A DNA stretch of 64,000 bases from an uncultured Paracoccaceae bacterium (GTDB lineage: Bacteria > Pseudomonadota > Alphaproteobacteria > Rhodobacterales > Rhodobacteraceae), in NCBI GenBank assembly GCA_947498415.1, contig CANMKB010000004.1:186001-250000 (forward strand), in the 5' to 3' direction. The first letter of the stretch is position 1. The number at the start of each line of letters is the position of its first letter. This document shows, one piece after another, positions 57,777 to 64,000 of the stretch. Both the position numbers and the translations under genes were made by a program. The notes under the pieces are model-generated. The model was not told where the DNA came from. It saw only the letters and a list, made by a program, of their open reading frames with translations, and made no database searches.

Positions 57777-58020
57777 CTCGGTCGCCCTCTCTGAAATCTC
57801 GATCTTGCCTGCGCAACCGCATGAAGGATCGTGTTGCCAGAAACGCGATTCCGCCAAGTGTTGCCAGGAGGGATGCGGTCAGCACATTGGCGCCAGATAG
57901 AAAACCAGCGGTTCCGAAAAGCGCAGTTCCAACCAGAGCCAGTTTTCCACCACAGCAGATGACGACAACCGGGGCAGTCACGATGAAGGCCAGCAAACCT
58001 CCTGTTGAGCTATCTTTCAT
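57757..58020 (-). CDS. Small membrane protein in the mer operon with vicinal cysteines, possible mercury transporter
   Basis: An 87-residue protein with two predicted membrane helices: LLAFIVTAPVVVICCGGKLA and VLTASLLATLGGIAFLATRS. A Cys-Cys pair lies within the first helix, as in MerT, MerF and MerC, where it carries Hg(II). The tail is charged. It lies between merP (seven bases) and merF (overlap of 20 bases). I do not recognise it as a named Mer protein; I recall unnamed proteins at this position in alphaproteobacterial mer operons. The ATG at 58020 has a purine-rich stretch in the short merP spacer. Confidence 0.7.
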   Translation of the reverse strand: MKDSSTGGLLAFIVTAPVVVICCGGKLALVGTALFGTAGFLSGANVLTASLLATLGGIAFLATRSFMRLRRQDRDFREGDRGERQTS

Positions 58021-58027
58021 TTTAGGC

Positions 58028-58324
58028 TCAGGAATTGCTGTCGTTAGAAACAAGCTCGGCTTCGTAGCCCGCAGCCGTTGACGCAAACGCGATATCTTCT
58101 GCATTGGCTATGGCGTCGTCAAAGACCACAACAGCCGTTCGAGTGTCTGCATCGGCGCTCACTTGTATAACACCTTCGACGCCGCTCATCGCCGATTCAA
58201 CAATGAATGGGCAGCTGGCACAGGTCATACCTGGGACCGAGAATGTCACTGTCTGCTCAGCCGCAAACACAGGAGCGGAGGCCATGAAGCCAATCAAGGC
58301 CAAAACTGGTGTGTAGAGTTTCAT
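58028..58324 (-). CDS. merP: Periplasmic mercury-binding protein MerP
   Basis: A 98-residue protein. A signal peptide (MKLYTPVLALIGFMASAPVFA) is followed by a single heavy-metal-associated domain with the Hg-binding motif GMTCASCPF, and the end ASTAAGYEAEL. MerP collects Hg(II) in the periplasm and passes it to MerT. The ATG at 58324 fits the signal peptide and has AGGAACC upstream; the open frame to 58462 is an overlap with merT. Confidence 0.95.
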   Translation of the reverse strand: MKLYTPVLALIGFMASAPVFAAEQTVTFSVPGMTCASCPFIVESAMSGVEGVIQVSADADTRTAVVVFDDAIANAEDIAFASTAAGYEAELVSNDSNS

Positions 58325-58335
58325 TATGGTTCCTT

Positions 58336-58740
58336 TCACAGACCAAGAAGAATGGGGGCGACGACCGGCGCAATCCAATTCCAGAATAACGCGATCACAA
58401 TGAGAATGGTTGATGCCCAAAGTGCAGATTTGACCAGCCGATTGGGAAGTGGTCGGGCACAAGTCTCTCCATCCGCACAGGCTTTAGGTTTGCGGTAAAC
58501 CATCCAGTAGCCGTAGCCAAGAAACCCAAGCGTGATTGCGATGAAGGTCGGCTTGTAAGGTTCAAGCGCCGTCAAATTGCCAATCCATGCGCCGGATACG
58601 CCAAGGCTGAACAAGATCAACGGAACAATGCAGCAGGTTGAGGCCGCAAGGGCTCCAAGAATGCCGCCCGCCGCAATCATGCGAGCCTTGCGGCTTTCAG
58701 GGTCGTGTTTGTTCAGGTCAGCGTTTGTTGTGTCAGTCAT
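58336..58740 (-). CDS. merT: Mercuric ion transporter MerT
   Basis: A 134-residue inner-membrane protein with three helices. The first has the vicinal cysteines in ASTCCIVPLILFSLGVSG. The cytoplasmic loop has the second pair in CADGETCA, and a C-terminal helix follows (ALWASTILIVIALFWNW). It takes Hg(II) from MerP and brings it to MerA. It is the first gene of the structural mer operon, 11 bases before merP, and is divergent from merR. Confidence 0.95.
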   Translation of the reverse strand: MTDTTNADLNKHDPESRKARMIAAGGILGALAASTCCIVPLILFSLGVSGAWIGNLTALEPYKPTFIAITLGFLGYGYWMVYRKPKACADGETCARPLPNRLVKSALWASTILIVIALFWNWIAPVVAPILLGL

Positions 58741-58770
58741 TCAAGTGCTCGCAATTCCGGTTTCTAGGTG

Positions 58771-58802
58771 TAACATGCGATCTGTAGGGGCTACGGATGC
58801 AA
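58771..58802 (-). promoter_or_regulatory. mer operator/promoter
   Basis: Between the divergent merT and merR starts lies the dyad TCTGTAG-GGG-CTACGGA (58781-58797, one mismatch). On the minus strand a -35 TTGCAT (complement of 58797-58802) is followed after 19-20 bases by an A+T-rich -10 near 58771-58776. The dyad lies in an over-long spacer, the layout used by MerR, which bends and untwists DNA when it binds mercury. Confidence 0.7.
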
Positions 58803-58814
58803 GGAGATTCTTCA

Positions 58815-59234
58815 ATGCCTGAGGTCACAAAAACGCGAGGCTACGCAATCGGCGAGATGTCCAGACGTACCGGCGTGAACATTGAAACGATCCGCTACTA
58901 TGAGCGTATCAAACTGATGCCAAAACCGGATCGCACGTCGGGCGGCAACCGGCAGTACAATCATGATCAACTCAAGCGGCTGTCCTTCATCAAGACGTCG
59001 CGAGAGCTTGGGTTCAGCATTGATGAAATTCGAGAATTGTTGGAAATGGTTGACCGGCAAGACTTTACCTGTGGCGAGGTACATGGATTGACCATCGGGC
59101 ACTTGGCTTCTGTGCGTGAAAAGATCAAAGGGCTGCGCAAGTTGGAAAAGGCACTTGTGGGTATGGCAGCGGAGTGCAGCCAAGGTGACGTTCCCGACTG
59201 CCCTATTCTGGAGACATTGTTCGAAGCGCGGTGA
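58815..59234 (+). CDS. merR: Mercury-responsive regulator MerR
   Basis: A 139-residue regulator. The DNA-binding part is YAIGEMSRRTGVNIETIRYY, then a long dimerisation helix, and the three mercury-binding cysteines are Cys86 (FTCGEVH), Cys121 (ECSQG) and Cys129 (PDCPI). In Tn501 MerR they are Cys82, 117 and 126, so the last loop is one residue shorter here. The ATG at 58815 gives the usual N-terminus with AAGGAGA upstream; 58797 is an alternative. It represses without mercury and activates merT onward with mercury. Confidence 0.95.
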   Translation: MPEVTKTRGYAIGEMSRRTGVNIETIRYYERIKLMPKPDRTSGGNRQYNHDQLKRLSFIKTSRELGFSIDEIRELLEMVDRQDFTCGEVHGLTIGHLASVREKIKGLRKLEKALVGMAAECSQGDVPDCPILETLFEAR

Positions 59235-59397
59235 AAGCTAAGTTCCATACCGTGAGCAACCAAATTCGCAGTATGGAGTACGACGCAAGAAAACCTTGAA
59301 ACACGAAGAGCCAATTTCCGGCTTCGTCCTTGTCCCGCACTGGCAACCTTCGCCGCTGTCTTATTGAACGGCAGCTTTCTCAACGTGAGGACGGGCG

Positions 59398-59685
59398 TTA
59401 TTTCCTCACGCCCTCCACAAGCTCCAAGACGCGCGCGTACTCTTCGCTGATCTCGCGCGCCTGCTCGAAAACCTCACGTCGTTCCTGATCTAAGCACCGA
59501 AAGTACTGCTCGACATCAGCAAAGTAGATCTCCGCATCGCGCCTTAACAGATCAGCATATTCCTGCACGTCATCCGCATTAGTCGGCATCCAGGGCTGCA
59601 CAGGCGGCAAGCAACTGCCCGCATTCACGGCAGACCCCCAGCTCAAAACGACCATAACCGCCCATGTTTGTTTCAAAAGCCCCAT
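59398..59685 (-). CDS. Exported small protein of unknown function
   Basis: A 95-residue protein with a signal peptide (LLKQTWAVMVVLSWGSAVNA) and a mature part with two cysteines (GSCLPP, FRCLDQE) that may form a disulfide and a long helix EVFEQAREISEEYARVLELV. No known domain. It is on the opposite strand to the VirB operon but just next to its promoter, and I associate such proteins with Rhodobacteraceae conjugation clusters by memory only. Confidence 0.55.
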   Translation of the reverse strand: MGLLKQTWAVMVVLSWGSAVNAGSCLPPVQPWMPTNADDVQEYADLLRRDAEIYFADVEQYFRCLDQERREVFEQAREISEEYARVLELVEGVRK

Positions 59686-59753
59686 ATTATCTTGGCTCAG
59701 CCACTCCGTTGCAGTAAATTCGTTTCAACGCATGAAGGGCGCAATAACTCAAA

Positions 59754-59781
59754 TTGCACCTATTGATTGCAAGATTATAAT
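59754..59781 (+). promoter_or_regulatory. Sigma-70-like promoter of the VirB operon
   Basis: TTGCAC at 59754-59759 and TATAAT at 59776-59781 with a 16-base spacer, in an A+T-rich stretch about 70 bases before the first gene of the operon at 59849. The -10 is a perfect consensus. Confidence 0.6.
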
Positions 59782-59848
59782 ATTGTATCGGTTGGGTAGT
59801 CCATGAGGGACTGCCGGGCCAATGCACAATTCTGTAAGGCTCGATCCT

Positions 59849-60175
59849 ATGAATTTGATGCAAGACGCCCCCAATGTTGTCAGTGAAGACGGGCTGCGCA
59901 CGCTGCTTGCCGAGGGTCATTCGGCGGATGTTGTGTGCCGGATTACGCCCAAACGTACAGGTGCTCAGTGGTCCGGAGTTTGGACCGTGCATTGCGTCTC
60001 GCCCGACGGTGAGGTACGCCGCCTGCTTGTCACCGCGCGCAACAACATGGCCGCTCGGGAATTCAAGACAATCAATGGCTTATCTAGCTTCCTTGCGGGC
60101 CTTGGTGTTTCGATCGTTTCGATCCCCATGCTCGAAGGTAAGATCGCCTCGCACAAGCTGGACGACGCGGGCTAA
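59849..60175 (+). CDS. Unknown small protein at the head of the VirB operon
   Basis: A 108-residue soluble protein. [19 protein letters not shown] and [22 protein letters not shown] suggest an alpha/beta fold; no signal peptide is seen. The ATG at 59849 has GTAAGG ten bases before it; upstream (59822) and downstream (59858) Mets are alternatives. It overlaps the virB1 frame at its 3' end. Position suggests a regulatory or accessory role in transfer; I do not recognise the family. Confidence 0.55.
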   Translation: MNLMQDAPNVVSEDGLRTLLAEGHSADVVCRITPKRTGAQWSGVWTVHCVSPDGEVRRLLVTARNNMAAREFKTINGLSSFLAGLGVSIVSIPMLEGKIASHKLDDAG

Positions 60176-60818
60176 GCCACTTGCCGTCCTCGCAGCATTC
60201 CTTGCTGCCCCCGCCTATTGTGAAGGCTTCATTCTCTCCATGCGGGCCAACGGCCAGCTGGAGACCAAGCCACCTCAATCCAGTTTTGCACAAAGCTATG
60301 TCGACGGGATTGGTGCAAACCCACCAGAGCTGATCGTTTTTGCAGCGCCAGAGCTTGAAGCTCCCCCTCCTGCACCCGCCCGCGCAGTTCCCCGCCCCGA
60401 AATCCTCGCTGCCATTGAAAGCACCGCGCATCGCTATGGCGGGCACCCTGCTCTGCGCGGCGCAGGTCTGTCGGTGACGGAATGGCAGGCGCTCTTCCAA
60501 GCCAATATCGAGATCGAAAGCGCCTATCGCCCGAATGCACGCAGTTCTGCAGGTGCGATTGGCCTCGGACAGTTGATGCCAGCGACGGCCGCAGAACTCG
60601 GCGTGGATCCGCATGACTTGCAGGCAAACCTCGATGGCTCTGCCCGTTACCTTCTGATGATGTTGGCGCAGTTCGGCACGCCCGAACTCGCGCTCGCTGC
60701 CTATAACGCGGGACCAGACGCGGTCGCGCGCTATGGCGGCATTCCTCCCTACCGAGAAACCCAAAATCACGTGCGCCGGGTCACGGCCGTGCGTGATCGA
60801 CTGACTGGAGCCTCCTGA
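60075..60818 (+). CDS. virB1: VirB1-like lytic transglycosylase
   Basis: A secreted, SLT-type muramidase that opens peptidoglycan for the secretion channel. The catalytic glutamate lies in [15 protein letters not shown], followed by [20 protein letters not shown] and [17 protein letters not shown], the three SLT motifs. A signal-like segment [15 protein letters not shown] precedes a proline-rich linker ([19 protein letters not shown]). The start is uncertain: ATG 60075 and GTG 60105 both lie inside the previous gene, and neither has a good ribosome-binding site, so translation may be coupled. The stop overlaps the virB2 ATG. Confidence 0.85.
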   Translation: MAYLASLRALVFRSFRSPCSKVRSPRTSWTTRAKPLAVLAAFLAAPAYCEGFILSMRANGQLETKPPQSSFAQSYVDGIGANPPELIVFAAPELEAPPPAPARAVPRPEILAAIESTAHRYGGHPALRGAGLSVTEWQALFQANIEIESAYRPNARSSAGAIGLGQLMPATAAELGVDPHDLQANLDGSARYLLMMLAQFGTPELALAAYNAGPDAVARYGGIPPYRETQNHVRRVTAVRDRLTGAS

Positions 60819-61108
60819 TGCAAATTCAATTCCGCACGATCCTGTCGCTGGCTCTGGCCAGTTTGATGATTGCCAATCCCGCGCTCGCGCAAAGTATCGA
60901 CCTCTCACCGGTGCAGAACCTTCTCCAAGGCATCGTCGACACGATCACCGGCCCCTTGGGCATAGTCATCGGCACCTTGGCCTTGATCGGTGTGTTCCTC
61001 TCCTGGCTCTTCGGCATTCTCGACTTCCGCCAGGCTCTCTGGGTTCTGGTCGCCATTGCAGGGATCGCAGCTGCACCGACCATCGTGACCGCCATCTGGG
61101 GCGCATAA
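60818..61108 (+). CDS. virB2: VirB2/TrbC-like conjugative pilin
   Basis: A 96-residue prepilin. After a signal peptide (ILSLALASLMIANPALA) come two membrane helices, GPLGIVIGTLALIGVFLSWL and ALWVLVAIAGIAAAPTIVTA, typical of VirB2. It forms the pilus after processing. The ATG overlaps the virB1 stop, and virB3 follows after seven bases. Confidence 0.9.
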   Translation: MQIQFRTILSLALASLMIANPALAQSIDLSPVQNLLQGIVDTITGPLGIVIGTLALIGVFLSWLFGILDFRQALWVLVAIAGIAAAPTIVTAIWGA

Positions 61109-61115
61109 ATTCGGC

Positions 61116-61394
61116 ATGGCAACGCAAACCCGCCTCTTCCTCGGTCTGATCCGGCCGCCAAAGCTCATCGGCTTGCCGATCATGTATGCCATGGTTTGGC
61201 TCTTCGGGTTTGTGTTGCTGTTTCTGTGGGTCCAGAGCTGGCCGGTGATCATCATCGCCGCTCTGGCCTATCCCGCGCTTTGGAAAGCGGCGGATTGGGA
61301 CCCGGCCTTTCTTGAAGTGATGGTCACTGCCCTGCAGGAAACGCCCCCGACGCCAAATCGCAAGATCCATTCGGGGGACAGCTATGCTCCGTGA
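61116..61394 (+). CDS. virB3: VirB3-like inner-membrane protein
   Basis: A 92-residue protein of the VirB3 type: a start with TRLFLGLIRPPKLIGLP, the conserved RPP segment, then two close hydrophobic helices (MYAMVWLFGFVLLFLWV, VIIIAALAYPALW). It helps VirB4 to place pilin. It overlaps the virB4 start by 11 bases, which points to coupled translation. Confidence 0.88.
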   Translation: MATQTRLFLGLIRPPKLIGLPIMYAMVWLFGFVLLFLWVQSWPVIIIAALAYPALWKAADWDPAFLEVMVTALQETPPTPNRKIHSGDSYAP

Positions 61395-63750
61395 TCCTTC
61401 GGATGATCTTGCAACGCTGCCAGACTGGGCGCGCAAAGAGCGCCCGATGGCCAGCATGCTGCCCTATGTCAGCCTGGTGAATGATGTGACGATCCGCACG
61501 CGCGGCAATGCTCTGTTCCAGTGCATCCGCCTTGATGGCGTCAACAGCATGACCAGCGATGACGCGCATCTGGAGAAGATCCGCGCGCTCTTCGCGGCGA
61601 TCATCGCGCAGGTCGGGCCGGAGTACAGTTTCTACGTGCACAAGGTCTCAAAAGCGATCGAGACTGCTTTGCCACCGGTTTGCGAGGAAGGGTTTGCTCA
61701 AGCGCTGGACACCCGCTGGCAGCTGGCCATTGCGCGGGCGGGGCTGCGGGACAAGACGCTCACACTCACGGTCCTGAAACGTCCTCCCCTCGGCGCTCGG
61801 CTGCGCCTGAAGCGCTCAGACTCGATCGCTCAGATGAAAGACCAGACAGCCAAACACCTGCGCAAACTTGAGGAGGTCGTCGGGTTTCTCAGATCGTCTT
61901 TCTCTGAGATGAACCCACGCTTGCTTGGGGCCGAAAATGGCGAGCTACTCGGGTTCCTCGGGGCGCTCAACATTGGCCAGGAACGACCGCTCTTCGCAAA
62001 ATCCCGCTTTGGCATCATTGCCGAGGACGTGGCCAACACCCGCGTCACGTTTCAGGGGCGAGGCTTTGCGCTCGACGATGGGGCGGCGGGCAAGCGGTTT
62101 GGTACGAGCTTTGCGATCAAGACCTATCCAGCCAAAACCAGCTGTACCATGTTTGATGAGCTGAACCTGCCTGTCGACATGGTGGTCACGCATTCCTTCA
62201 CGCCGATTAACAGCAACATCATGGCCAGCCGCATCAAGCGGCAACAGCGCCTGATGAAGGCCAGCGATGACGGCGCGATTTCTCTCGCAGAAGAACTGGT
62301 CGACGCGCTGGACGATCTGGAATCTAAACGGCTCTGCTTTGGCGATCATCACATGTCCGTCACGGTTTTCGCCGAGACCGAGGAAAAGCTGGAAGCCATC
62401 GCCGCCGAGGTGCGCAACATCGCGGCCAGTGAAGGCGTCAATCTGGTGAACGAGAGCTTTGCAGCGCGGACGCATTATTTCGCGCAGCATCCGGGCAATG
62501 GGCAGATGCGCAGCCGTAAGGCCGCCATCACCAATACGAACTTTGCCGACCTCGCAGCGTTGCATCGCGGTCAACTGGGCAAGCCGGGTGATAGCGTGCC
62601 TTGGGGCAAGCCGATTACTCTCTTCCCGACGCCTGAACGCTCTGGCTTCCTGTTCAACTATCATGAGACGGGTCAACCGGACAAAGAACCAACCGGTGGG
62701 CATACCTTGATCCTTGGCCGCCCTGGCTCCGGCAAATCGGTGTTGTCAGCCTTCCTCATGACCCAAGCCCGCCGCTGCGACGCGCGCGTGTTCGTGTTCG
62801 ACTACCGTGCAGGCATGGAAATGGCCGTGCGCGCCAATGGCGGGCGCTACAGCGCCATCAAGGCGGGCGAGGCAACCGGTCTGAACCCGCTCCGCACGGA
62901 AATCGACGGGCGCGGGCAAGCCTGGCTTTCTGATTGGTTGGCCACCCTTTTGCATCGCTCCGACAAGCCCCTGAGTCCGGTCCAAATCAACCGCATTCAG
63001 GAAGTGGTGCGCCAGAACTCCGGGGCGAGCGATGCCGCCCTTCGCAACTGGCAGGATCTGGCCTCGCTTTTTGTGGCTGGAGCAGATGAAGGGGATCTGT
63101 TCGAACGGATACAGGAATGGACCGCAGATGGCCGTTATGGCTGGATCTTCGGGCAAAGCGCTGAGGATACCTTTTCGCTCGATGGTGATATCGTGGGCTT
63201 CGATCTGACCGGCATTCTCGACAGCGAAAGCGAGAAAGAGCGCATGGCCGTGCTGTCCTATCTGTTTCGGCGGGTGGAGCGCGTGATCGAGGATCGCAAG
63301 CCCACGCTGATCATAATCGATGAGGCCTGGAAGGCGCTCGACAACCCGTACTTCGCGGACCGCCTTAGCAACTGGCTTGTCACCGCCCGCAAACAGAACG
63401 CGGTCGTTGTGATGATGACGCAATATGCAAGCCAGCTTGAGAAAACACGCACCGGCAAAACGATTATCGAGGCTGTGCCGACGCAGCTCTTGCTTCCCAA
63501 CATTCGCGCTTCGGCCAGCGATTACACCATGCTGGGCCTTACCGAAAAAGAGCTCAGCGTTTTGCTCGGCACCGGCAGCAACTCCCGTCTGGCGCTGGTG
63601 CGCGATGATCAAGGCTCGGTGGTGATCGACGCCGATCTGAGTGCCCTTGGCCCCTACCTCACGATCCTAGGCGGCATGGAAAAAGGCGAAGCGCTGGTTG
63701 GCGCAGACTATCGCCAGAACCCCGAATTGTGGAGACAGATTGATGCGTAG
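61384..63750 (+). CDS. virB4: VirB4-like conjugal transfer ATPase
   Basis: A 788-residue ATPase powering pilus assembly and transport. The N-terminal half is the CagE/TrbE/VirB domain (SLVNDVTIRTRGNALFQCI, then SKAIETALPPV). The C-terminal ATPase has Walker A LILGRPGSGKSVLSAF near residue 445 and Walker B LIIIDEAWKALDN near 642, then VTARKQNAVVVMMTQYASQ, a helicase-like motif. It is coupled by overlap with virB3 and with the small lipoprotein gene. Confidence 0.96.
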   Translation: MLRDPSDDLATLPDWARKERPMASMLPYVSLVNDVTIRTRGNALFQCIRLDGVNSMTSDDAHLEKIRALFAAIIAQVGPEYSFYVHKVSKAIETALPPVCEEGFAQALDTRWQLAIARAGLRDKTLTLTVLKRPPLGARLRLKRSDSIAQMKDQTAKHLRKLEEVVGFLRSSFSEMNPRLLGAENGELLGFLGALNIGQERPLFAKSRFGIIAEDVANTRVTFQGRGFALDDGAAGKRFGTSFAIKTYPAKTSCTMFDELNLPVDMVVTHSFTPINSNIMASRIKRQQRLMKASDDGAISLAEELVDALDDLESKRLCFGDHHMSVTVFAETEEKLEAIAAEVRNIAASEGVNLVNESFAARTHYFAQHPGNGQMRSRKAAITNTNFADLAALHRGQLGKPGDSVPWGKPITLFPTPERSGFLFNYHETGQPDKEPTGGHTLILGRPGSGKSVLSAFLMTQARRCDARVFVFDYRAGMEMAVRANGGRYSAIKAGEATGLNPLRTEIDGRGQAWLSDWLATLLHRSDKPLSPVQINRIQEVVRQNSGASDAALRNWQDLASLFVAGADEGDLFERIQEWTADGRYGWIFGQSAEDTFSLDGDIVGFDLTGILDSESEKERMAVLSYLFRRVERVIEDRKPTLIIIDEAWKALDNPYFADRLSNWLVTARKQNAVVVMMTQYASQLEKTRTGKTIIEAVPTQLLLPNIRASASDYTMLGLTEKELSVLLGTGSNSRLALVRDDQGSVVIDADLSALGPYLTILGGMEKGEALVGADYRQNPELWRQIDA

Positions 63751-63901
63751 ACTTTGCGTGCTGACCCTCACCCTTTTGACACTGACGGCCTGCGCGGAAT
63801 ACCGGCCGTCGGAAGCAAAATGCTTCAATTCGTTTGCTGAGGTCAGTCGCAGCAACTGCAATTTCGAACCGCTCGGCCCGATTGGTGGTCTCGGTGAGTA
63901 A
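63743..63901 (+). CDS. Small lipoprotein of the VirB operon
   Basis: A 52-residue lipoprotein: signal MRRLCVLTLTLLTLTAC with lipobox LTAC, then a short mature part with two more cysteines (AKCFNSF, RSNCNFEP) that probably form a disulfide. Position between virB4 and virB5 is typical for small lipoproteins with a VirB7-like or entry-exclusion role; which is open. The start overlaps virB4 by eight bases, and its stop overlaps the virB5 start. Confidence 0.75.
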   Translation: MRRLCVLTLTLLTLTACAEYRPSEAKCFNSFAEVSRSNCNFEPLGPIGGLGE

Positions 63902-64000
63902 GCACCGCCTGCATATCTTTGCGGGCTTGGTGTGGTTCGCCGCGCCAATGGCCTATGCCCAAGGCGTGCCGACCTTTGATGCTGGCATGTTTCTGCAGCG
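63894..64000 (+). CDS. virB5: VirB5-like minor pilin (partial, cut by window edge)
   Basis: The frame from GTG 63894 runs to the window edge (35 codons). It has a signal peptide (LHIFAGLVWFAAPMAYA) and the mature start QGVPTFDAGMFLQR, typical of VirB5/TrbJ-type minor pilins (QGxPxxD). GTG lies eight bases inside the lipoprotein gene. The rest of the protein is outside the window. Confidence 0.75.
   Translation, partial: MSKHRLHIFAGLVWFAAPMAYAQGVPTFDAGMFLQ

Larger units (their letters stand above)
52126..64000. mobile_element. Integrative and conjugative element (left part) at tRNA-Cys, carrying mercury resistance and a VirB-type secretion operon
   Basis: Directly after tRNA-Cys lies a tyrosine integrase reading toward the tRNA, the usual end of an integrated element. 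Behind it come small DNA-binding proteins, uncharacterised exported proteins, a full mer operon, and the first genes of a P-type type IV secretion operon in the order virB1-virB2-virB3-virB4-lipoprotein-virB5. Relaxase, coupling protein and the right attachment site would lie outside the window. The right boundary is therefore open; the direct repeat of the tRNA 3' end that would mark it cannot be checked here. Confidence 0.8.

Noticed and set aside
61945..63612. Two long minus-strand frames opposite virB4
   Set aside because: Antisense shadows of a conserved ATPase gene.
1..64000. CRISPR array or cas genes
   Set aside because: No regularly spaced direct repeats and no Cas-like proteins seen.

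Overview
The window looks like about 52 kb of core chromosome from a marine alphaproteobacterium of the Roseobacter group (Rhodobacteraceae), followed by the first about 12 kb of an integrated conjugative element. The taxonomic inference rests on the mix of families (UbiK, MmcB, DUF1150 next to Hsp20, DUF6476-, DUF6324- and DUF6280-like small proteins, BCCT osmolyte transporter, an OpgC-type glucan succinyltransferase) and on a tRNA-His with A73 and no encoded G-1, an alphaproteobacterial trait. No database search was possible, so all names come from motifs, length and context.

Layout. 1-7.7 kb: partial BCCT transporter, ubiK, the overlapping lgt/methyltransferase/pgeF operon, a flavodoxin-fold quinone reductase divergent from a TetR regulator with three operators between them, an Lrp regulator and trxB. 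8.1-13.1 kb: a sulfate-assimilation ORF in which a MarR-like winged helix is in frame with ATP sulfurylase and APS kinase, then hsp20/DUF1150, ydcH, purE and purK. 13.2-23.4 kb: lone phnM, a ThDP enzyme paired with a class III CoA-transferase, and a TPR protein followed by opgC-opgG-opgH, which make and decorate periplasmic glucans. 23.4-30.3 kb: a secreted esterase/rhodanese/YHS group, a LysR-governed group for quinone and aromatic chemistry, and a decayed DUF1513 gene. 30.4-38 kb: pepF, rpoH, rluD, tRNA-His and small regulators. 37.7-37.9 kb holds a probable structured RNA (6S-like). 38-52 kb: valS, an HisC-like aminotransferase, tyrosine phosphatase and MsbA-like exporter, ygfZ, efp, a PopZ-like acidic protein, a TolC-family protein and a PCMT-family methyltransferase.

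From 52,126 a tyrosine integrase points into tRNA-Cys(GCA), marking the left end of a mobile element that runs past the window. It carries ribbon-helix-helix and XRE regulators with visible palindromes, a complete mer operon (merR divergent from merT-merP-orf-merF-merA-merB) giving predicted inorganic and organic mercury resistance, and the start of a VirB-type conjugation operon (virB1-virB2-virB3-virB4-lipoprotein-virB5).

Regulatory sites: two good and one weaker sigma-32-like promoters (rpoH, hsp20, pepF) suggest a small heat-shock network. Several repressors sit next to their own palindromic operators. The most notable items are the MarR-ATP sulfurylase-APS kinase fusion frame, the 6S-like RNA, an extra vicinal-cysteine membrane protein in the mer operon, and a terminator hairpin downstream of efp whose arm is also the ribosome-binding site of the next gene.
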